Origin: JBBSHE01 sp038253325
GTDB lineage: Bacteria; Actinomycetota; Actinomycetes; Propionibacteriales; Nocardioidaceae
NCBI GenBank assembly: GCA_038253325.1
Contig: JBBSHE010000027.1
Location: forward strand, 1 to 37,580
Length of the DNA: 37,580 bases
Direction of reading: 5' to 3'
Below, piece after piece: positions 32,593-37,580 of this stretch (positions are counted from its first letter, which is position 1; every line of letters begins with the position of its first letter). A program made the position numbers and the translations under genes. A model generated the notes under the pieces. That model was given only the letters and a program-made list of their open reading frames with translations. It did not search any database and was not told the DNA's origin.

Positions 32593-32598
32593 TACTGT
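32593..32598 (+). promoter_or_regulatory. -10 box for Tat glycoside-hydrolase paralogue 2
   Basis: TACTGT ends 7 nt before ATG 32606, and the surrounding TACTGTGGTCGG is the same as for paralogue 1. The rest of the 235-bp gap shows only a weak inverted repeat ATTTCGG/CCGAAAT at 32437-32475. Confidence 0.55.
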
Positions 32599-32605
32599 GG
32601 TCGGC

Positions 32606-34018
32606 ATGTCAAATCCTGCGCGTAGACAAGTTTCGCGCAGATCCCTGCTCGGGTGGGGTCTCGCGGGTGCCACTGCTCCATTCGTCGGAGCGACCTTCGA
32701 AAGCAGTTCTGCTCGACAATCAGCAACCATCGGCGGGCGCCTGCCGGCCAAGCAGGCGGAGGCGCTGGCCTCCGCGTTCGGTGTCGTGACGCACCTTCAT
32801 TTCGGCGGGTCGGTGTATGGACAGACCCAGCGAGTGGTCGACACGGTCGCCCAGCTCGGCGTACGCCACGTGCGCAACCGATTGGCGACGATCCCGCCCG
32901 TTCTCGACGGCTTCCGTGAGATGGCCGCGAACGGCACCCGGATCGAAGGGGTCTGCGGCGCGTTCGGAGATCCGCAGTCGATGCGCCAGATCCTGGACAG
33001 CGTCGTCAAGGCTTATCCGGACCCCGTCGCCGTGTTCTCGGCCCTCGAGGGCATCAACGAACCCAACAACGACGGCGTGCCCTGGGTCGCCGAGACGCGG
33101 TCCAAGACGATGGACCTCTTCGCCGAACGCCGCCGGCACGGCCTCGAGGCCATCCAGATCGTCGGCCCGTCGCTCGCGCGCGTCACCGGAGGCGGTGTGG
33201 AGGGCGGGACGACACAAGGCCAGTCTTTGAGCCTCGGTGACCTGTCGCCGTGGATCGATCGCGGAAATATCCACGTCTATCCCCGGGCCCGGCCGCCAAG
33301 CACCGATCTCGACATGTTCATCGCCTGGCAGCGCGCAGTGTGCGCGAACAAGCCGATCTACACGACCGAGGGCGGGTTCTTCACCGCGAGCAACTATCAC
33401 GGTGGATCCAACCCGACCTCGGAGGACGCCGTCCGGCAGTACGTTCCCCGTGAGATCATGGAGAACTGGATTCGCGGCATCGAGCGGTTCTTCCTGTACG
33501 AGTTGCTCGACGACCCCGATCCGTCGAAGGCCCAGCGCGAGTCCAACTTCGGCATGTTGAGTGTCAACGGCATCGGCAAGACCGCGGCGTGGACACCGAA
33601 GCCCCACTACTACGCGATGAAGAACTTCCTCGAGATCCTCGGTGACCCTGGTCCCGAGCACGCGGTGACGGACCTCTACTGCACCCTCGACGGCGGCGGT
33701 GCGGAGCTGCGTACCTCCGTGGTTCAAAAGCGCGATGGAACCCACTACCTGTGCGTGTGGCGCGACGTGGCGGTTTACGACCCGAAGCAGCGCAAGAACA
33801 AGGCGCCGAGCCTGACACCGGTGACGGTGTCACTCGCCCGACCTGCCGACGTCACGGTCTACGCACCGTCGACGCAGCCGCAGCCGATCGCGACGTACCG
33901 TGGCAGCCGCCAGTTCCGCCTCAACATCGGCGGCGAGCTGCTCATCTGCGCGATCAAGGCCGGTGGCGCCGCATCAGGATCCATCGGAAGTGTCCTAAGC
34001 ACCGTCCTGAGGTCCTGA
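32606..34018 (+). CDS. Tat-exported glycoside-hydrolase-like protein, paralogue 2
   Basis: This 470-residue protein is a full-length paralogue of the preceding gene, with well over half of residues identical by eye. The Tat signal SRRSLLGWGLAGATAPFVG spans residues 10-28. Likely catalytic residues are E152 in LEGINEPNNDG and E255 in IYTTEGGFF. It differs by an inserted GGGVEGGTTQGQ stretch near residue 195 and a longer C-terminal tail (KAGGAASGSIGS). The upstream in-frame codons back to 32507 are not used, because the leaderless box and Tat signal agree on 32606. It arose from a local tandem duplication that included the promoter. Confidence 0.8.
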   Translation: MSNPARRQVSRRSLLGWGLAGATAPFVGATFESSSARQSATIGGRLPAKQAEALASAFGVVTHLHFGGSVYGQTQRVVDTVAQLGVRHVRNRLATIPPVLDGFREMAANGTRIEGVCGAFGDPQSMRQILDSVVKAYPDPVAVFSALEGINEPNNDGVPWVAETRSKTMDLFAERRRHGLEAIQIVGPSLARVTGGGVEGGTTQGQSLSLGDLSPWIDRGNIHVYPRARPPSTDLDMFIAWQRAVCANKPIYTTEGGFFTASNYHGGSNPTSEDAVRQYVPREIMENWIRGIERFFLYELLDDPDPSKAQRESNFGMLSVNGIGKTAAWTPKPHYYAMKNFLEILGDPGPEHAVTDLYCTLDGGGAELRTSVVQKRDGTHYLCVWRDVAVYDPKQRKNKAPSLTPVTVSLARPADVTVYAPSTQPQPIATYRGSRQFRLNIGGELLICAIKAGGAASGSIGSVLSTVLRS

Positions 34019-34120
34019 CCGTACTATCCTTGGCAGATCGGTGCATGGCTCCGCCCGGAGTCTGCCGCTCCAGCGGTGTGCGACCGAGGTGATCGTTCGT
34101 TCGGGGTGGAGAAGCCATCG

Positions 34121-35074
34121 ATGGTCGTCAACGCGCAGGTAGGCCCTGACGTCGTCGTCGCGGGATCGGCGCGGACGGGGACGTCGTACCTCTCGTCGGT
34201 CCTCGGACAGCACAGCGAGATCGATCCGGGTTCGGTCAAGGAGCCCAACTTCTTCAGCCGCGAGTTCGAGCGTGGCGACGACTGGTACGACGGCCTGTAC
34301 GCTCCGCGAAGCGCTCGATTGCTCCGGCTCGACTCCAGCGTGTCCTACACGTTTCCGCACTTTCGCGAAGCCCTCGACCGGCTCGCGGCGGCCTCGCCAC
34401 GGGCGTTCATCGTCTACACCGTGCGCGAGCCGCTCGGGCGCGCGCTCTCGCACTACCAGTTGCATCGCGACTACTTCCAGAACGAGCCTGCACAGAGCTT
34501 CGGGGAGGCGATTCGCCGAAGCCCTCTCTACGCCGGCGCGAGCGACTACGCATACTGGATCGGCCGGATCAAGTCATGCTTCCCCGACGAGCAGACCCTG
34601 ATCATCCCGTTCACCGAGGCCACCGGAGGAGGCAACGAGGTCGCCGACCTGATCTGCGCGCGGCTAGGAATCGGGCCGGTTCGCGTCGACTCCGACCAAG
34701 CCGATGCTCATCGCAACAACGTTGTGCAGTTCCGCAACCGCGGCGTCCTTCGAGTGCGGCGATTCGTCAAGAAGAGTGGGGCGTACCCGTGGATCCGGCG
34801 CACGCTCGGCCCCGAACGGCTACGCGGCTTACGCGGCCGGCTGACACGGTCGGTCGACCGCGAGACACTCCCGCAAGCGCTGACCACCTGCGCCGACGAG
34901 CAACTGGACGAGCTCCGTCGGCTCTACGAACGCGCGCAGGCGGCTGTCACGGAAGCACTTCGCATCCAGGATGCGCGGCTCGGCCTGGGATGGGCTTCCA
35001 CGTGGACGGCCTCGGTTCCCGCGGCCAGCGACGCCCTCGACTCCGCACAGGCGCGTACCAGTGGCCGACCCTGA
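34121..35074 (+). CDS. Sulfotransferase domain protein 2
   Basis: This is a 317-residue sulfotransferase. The phosphosulfate-binding loop VVVAGSARTGTSYL is at residues 11-24, KEPNFFS at 40-46 and the 3'-phosphate motif YTVREPLGRALSHYQLH at 99-115. It resembles carbohydrate sulfotransferases. The C-terminal 80 residues contain the usual late RNNVVQFRNRG segment and a helical tail. A TACTAT -10-like box at 34022-34027 suggests its own promoter. ATG 34121 is chosen since the conserved strand starts eight residues later, with GGAG upstream. It overlaps the next gene by 14 nt. Confidence 0.88.
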   Translation: MVVNAQVGPDVVVAGSARTGTSYLSSVLGQHSEIDPGSVKEPNFFSREFERGDDWYDGLYAPRSARLLRLDSSVSYTFPHFREALDRLAAASPRAFIVYTVREPLGRALSHYQLHRDYFQNEPAQSFGEAIRRSPLYAGASDYAYWIGRIKSCFPDEQTLIIPFTEATGGGNEVADLICARLGIGPVRVDSDQADAHRNNVVQFRNRGVLRVRRFVKKSGAYPWIRRTLGPERLRGLRGRLTRSVDRETLPQALTTCADEQLDELRRLYERAQAAVTEALRIQDARLGLGWASTWTASVPAASDALDSAQARTSGRP

Positions 35075-36281
35075 CGAAACCGGGTGGACGGACAATCCAC
35101 GTGACCGCGTCCTGTCGATGGCCAACCTGCTCTGGCCGTCGCCGGCATCGGCGTCCTTGGCGCGGTGGAAACCCAGGCCGTCTCGCGACGTGCGGTCCTG
35201 GCAGCTGCTGCCCGGACCGTCTCACCCATGGTGGCTGCTTCCCGTTCACCGGCGCGAGGCCGCGCAGGCCCTCGACCGTCACGATCACGGTCAGCGCAGC
35301 GGCGCAGTCTGGAAGCTCTTGGGCTGGCTCCACCGAAACCGGATCCTGCAACGTATTCCTACGACGAGGCTGCACATCCGGGTGCCACCCGACACCGACA
35401 CGATCGAGACCGAGCTGGCCCGGCTGTTCGAGACTCGGGTTGACGTCTGCGTGCGGCTTGGTCGGCGCCGCACCAACCGCAGCATCGTGTTGCGCCCGAT
35501 CGATCCGGCGGGAAGAACGCTTTGCTTCGCGAAGGTCGCGGAGACCGGCTCCGGCCGCGAGGCCCTGAGTCGGGAGGCGGCTAACCTCGAGCGCGTCAGG
35601 CCGCGCCTGCCGGAGAAGCTCCGCGCGCCGCAGCTCATTGACCTGCGAACCTGGCATGACACAACGATCCTGGTCATGGCTCCGCTGCTGCCGGAGGACC
35701 GGCCAGACGCAGATGATGGAGTGCCTGCCGACGTGATGCTCCAGCTGGCCCGGTCGGGCGACCCCCGGACCGACGTCCTCTCGAGCGCCGGATTCTGGCC
35801 CCGTCACCGATCGGCGGCGCAACGGATGGCAGCCTCCGACGCGCGAGCGGTGATCCTCGACGCCATCGACCACGTCACGTCGACCTGGCCCGACACGGAG
35901 GTTCCGATCGGGTCGTGGCACGGCGACTGGGTGGCGTGGAACATGGCTCGCAGCAATGGTCACATCCAGCTCTGGGACTGGGAACACTTCGAAGACGACG
36001 TTCCCGTGGGCTGGGACCTGATCCACTACCGCGCCCAGGAGATCCGTACGTTGTCCGGGACGACCGCGGCTGACGAAGACGCCTGGTTCGCGGAGTCGCG
36101 TGCTCTGCTCAGACAACACGTAGGAGCGGACTCCAGGGCGGCAGCGGCGATCATCTTCACGTACCTCCTCGAAATCAACCTTCGCTACCTGATCGACCGG
36201 GAGAGCGAGGGCGAGGCGATGACACCGCGGGACGGCTGGGGGCTTCCGCTGTTGGCGAGGCTGACGGGTGAGACGGTGTGA
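35061..36281 (+). CDS. Kinase-fold phosphotransferase (APH-like) in the polysaccharide locus
   Basis: This is a 406-residue protein with a protein-kinase-like/APH fold in its second half. The Brenner-type loop HGDWVAWN is at residues 287-294, and the metal-binding DWE at 306-308 (LWDWEHF). A lysine in LCFAKVA (K158) probably contacts ATP. The N-terminal 110 residues are not recognisable. In polysaccharide loci such enzymes may phosphorylate a sugar or a lipid-linked intermediate, but the substrate is unknown. GTG 35061 overlaps the sulfotransferase gene by 14 nt. The stop overlaps the glycosyltransferase start, so the three genes form one translation-coupled unit. Confidence 0.75.
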   Translation: MADPDETGWTDNPRDRVLSMANLLWPSPASASLARWKPRPSRDVRSWQLLPGPSHPWWLLPVHRREAAQALDRHDHGQRSGAVWKLLGWLHRNRILQRIPTTRLHIRVPPDTDTIETELARLFETRVDVCVRLGRRRTNRSIVLRPIDPAGRTLCFAKVAETGSGREALSREAANLERVRPRLPEKLRAPQLIDLRTWHDTTILVMAPLLPEDRPDADDGVPADVMLQLARSGDPRTDVLSSAGFWPRHRSAAQRMAASDARAVILDAIDHVTSTWPDTEVPIGSWHGDWVAWNMARSNGHIQLWDWEHFEDDVPVGWDLIHYRAQEIRTLSGTTAADEDAWFAESRALLRQHVGADSRAAAAIIFTYLLEINLRYLIDRESEGEAMTPRDGWGLPLLARLTGETV

Positions 36282-37444
36282 TGACCTCCAGTCCGCGGAG
36301 TGACCGGCTGACCATCCTGCATGTCAGCGAGGTGAGTGCCGGCGGGGTGCTGAGCCTGCTTCGGCACTTCACGTCCGATCAGTGCAGGCACGGTCATGCT
36401 GTCCACCTGCTGGCGCCCGACGACACCCCCGACCTTGCGCCGGCCCGGATGCACCGGTGGCGGCTTCACCGATCTCGTCCGTGGAGTCTCGTCACGGCGT
36501 TGTGCGACCTGCGCTCGGCCGTTCGCACAGTGGCCCCGGACGTCATCCACGTTCACTCGTTCGTCGCGGGTCTCGTCGTCCGCCTACCGGGCGTACGCCG
36601 GTCGTGGCATCGTGACGTCCCGGTGGTCTATCAGCCGCACGCCTGGTCGTTCGAGCTGTTTGCAACCCGGGCCATCGGCTCCGCCGTCCGGCGCTGGGAA
36701 GCCTGGGCATCCCGCCGGACCGACATCCTGGTCGCGAACTGTCAGGACGAGATCGACGAAGGACGCTCCGTCGGCGTCGGTACGCCCGCTCGTGTCCTCG
36801 GAGTTGCGGTCGCCGTCGATCGGTTCCGCCCGGTGTCGGGCGCCGAACGTGCCGCGCTGCGCAGGGCGCTCGCCATCGACGCGGCGCGGGTGGCAATCTG
36901 TGTTGGCCGGTTGACCCGGCAGAAGGGCCAGGACCTGCTGCTTGCCTCGTGGGAGGAGCAACGACCGGAGGGCTGCGTGCTGTACCTCGTCGGCGGTGGC
37001 GATGCCCAGCCGCTGCAGAGGATTGCCCGTTCGCAATGGGGCGTGACCGTCCATGCGGTCGGAGAGAGCCCCGACGTCGAAGCCTGGTTGGCCGCAGCCG
37101 ACGTCATGGTGCTCCCGTCACGCTACGAGACCGTCGGAGTCGCGGTCGCGGAGGCGCTCTCGAGCGGCATCCCTGTCGTCGCAACCGCATTCAACGGCGC
37201 GCACGACACGATCGACCGTGGTCCGCTACCGGCGGCTGGTGCGGTGGTGCCGATCGGCGACATGGCGGCGATGATCTGCGAGCTCGGCCGGCGGCTCGAC
37301 GACCCTGCCCTCCATCGAGCCGAGAGCCGCGCGGGACGGCAGCGGGCCGAGGCGATGTTCGATCCCGCCGGTGTCGCCGACCGGCTGGAAGGCGCGTACC
37401 ACGAGGCAATCCGCCTCCACCAGGATCCGAAGGCCCACTCGTGA
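36281..37444 (+). CDS. GT4-family glycosyltransferase
   Basis: This is a 387-residue GT-B retaining glycosyltransferase. The N-terminal domain begins LTILHVSEVSAGGVLSLLRHF, including the Gly-rich loop. The C-terminal donor domain has VGRLTRQKGQDLLL and VLPSRYETVGVAVAEALSSGIPVVAT, the EX7E motif that binds the nucleotide-sugar. It probably adds one sugar to the lipid-linked repeat unit in the cytoplasm. ATG 36281 overlaps the upstream stop (TGATG); a GTG three bases earlier is possible. The stop overlaps the next sulfotransferase by GTGA. Confidence 0.92.
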   Translation: MTSSPRSDRLTILHVSEVSAGGVLSLLRHFTSDQCRHGHAVHLLAPDDTPDLAPARMHRWRLHRSRPWSLVTALCDLRSAVRTVAPDVIHVHSFVAGLVVRLPGVRRSWHRDVPVVYQPHAWSFELFATRAIGSAVRRWEAWASRRTDILVANCQDEIDEGRSVGVGTPARVLGVAVAVDRFRPVSGAERAALRRALAIDAARVAICVGRLTRQKGQDLLLASWEEQRPEGCVLYLVGGGDAQPLQRIARSQWGVTVHAVGESPDVEAWLAAADVMVLPSRYETVGVAVAEALSSGIPVVATAFNGAHDTIDRGPLPAAGAVVPIGDMAAMICELGRRLDDPALHRAESRAGRQRAEAMFDPAGVADRLEGAYHEAIRLHQDPKAHS

Positions 37445-37580
37445 GCGCGCTGACCGGGCCAACCTTCCTGGTCGTGGGAGCGGCCCGATCTGGCACCACC
37501 GGGCTGGTCGAAGGGCTGCGCTCACATCCACGCGTCTTCGTCACAGAGCCGAAGGAACCGCACTACTTTGCGCTGCACGA
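37441..37580 (+). CDS. Sulfotransferase domain protein 3 (partial, runs off the window)
   Basis: Only the first 46 residues are present. They begin MSALTGPTFLVVGAARSGTT, which contains the 5'-phosphosulfate loop, and continue to EPKEPHYFA, the typical next block of carbohydrate sulfotransferases. GTG 37441 overlaps the glycosyltransferase stop by GTGA. The remainder lies beyond the right edge. Confidence 0.85.
   Translation, partial: MSALTGPTFLVVGAARSGTTGLVEGLRSHPRVFVTEPKEPHYFALH

Overview
This window is chromosomal DNA from a high-GC actinobacterium. The evidence is uniformly GC-rich coding sequence, many GTG/TTG starts, several genes apparently read from leaderless transcripts (a TANNNT box 6-8 nt before the start codon), a DUF222/HNH (13E12-type) gene, and the conserved actinobacterial order rne-rplU-rpmA-obg-proB ... 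proA ... nadD-rsfS-gpgP, which is also found in Mycobacterium. The lineage looks like Propionibacteriales (Nocardioidaceae-like), but the sequence alone cannot settle this.

Region 1 (1-1000) is a repeat-rich edge. It holds five copies of a 24-bp tandem repeat, two related long perfect palindromes, and between the palindromes a decayed aminoglycoside-phosphotransferase-like gene with two frameshifts and an apparent internal deletion.

Region 2 (1-15.8 kb) is housekeeping. It contains lpd, a CynX/NimT-type MFS exporter, a DUF2344 protein, RNase E/G, L21, L27, Obg, ProB, a histidine phosphatase, a membrane protein, ProA, a 48-residue membrane protein, NadD, RsfS, and a GpgP-type phosphatase interrupted by an in-frame TGA. 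A VOC protein and tRNA-Ala(GGC) follow. The last four operon genes (small membrane protein, nadD, rsfS, gpgP) overlap by 4 nt at each junction.

Region 3 (15.8-23.5 kb) is mixed accessory sequence. It has about 0.7 kb without a convincing gene, a DUF222-HNH gene, galE, a lipoprotein, and an SDR/QueA-like operon behind a SoxR-box-like MerR-type promoter. A secreted lipoprotein serpin with an inhibitory-type hinge follows, then a small zincin metallopeptidase.

Region 4 (23.5-37.58 kb, running off the right edge) is a surface or extracellular polysaccharide locus. It encodes three sulfotransferases (the last truncated by the window), a low-molecular-weight tyrosine phosphatase, a Wzz/BY-kinase, an O-antigen-ligase/polymerase-type membrane protein, a Wzx-type flippase, three exported glycoside-hydrolase-like proteins (two are tandem Tat-signal paralogues with the same promoter), a kinase-fold phosphotransferase and a GT4 glycosyltransferase. 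Read together, these genes suggest assembly, export, chain-length control and trimming of a sulfated exopolysaccharide. That is the most interesting candidate system in the window.
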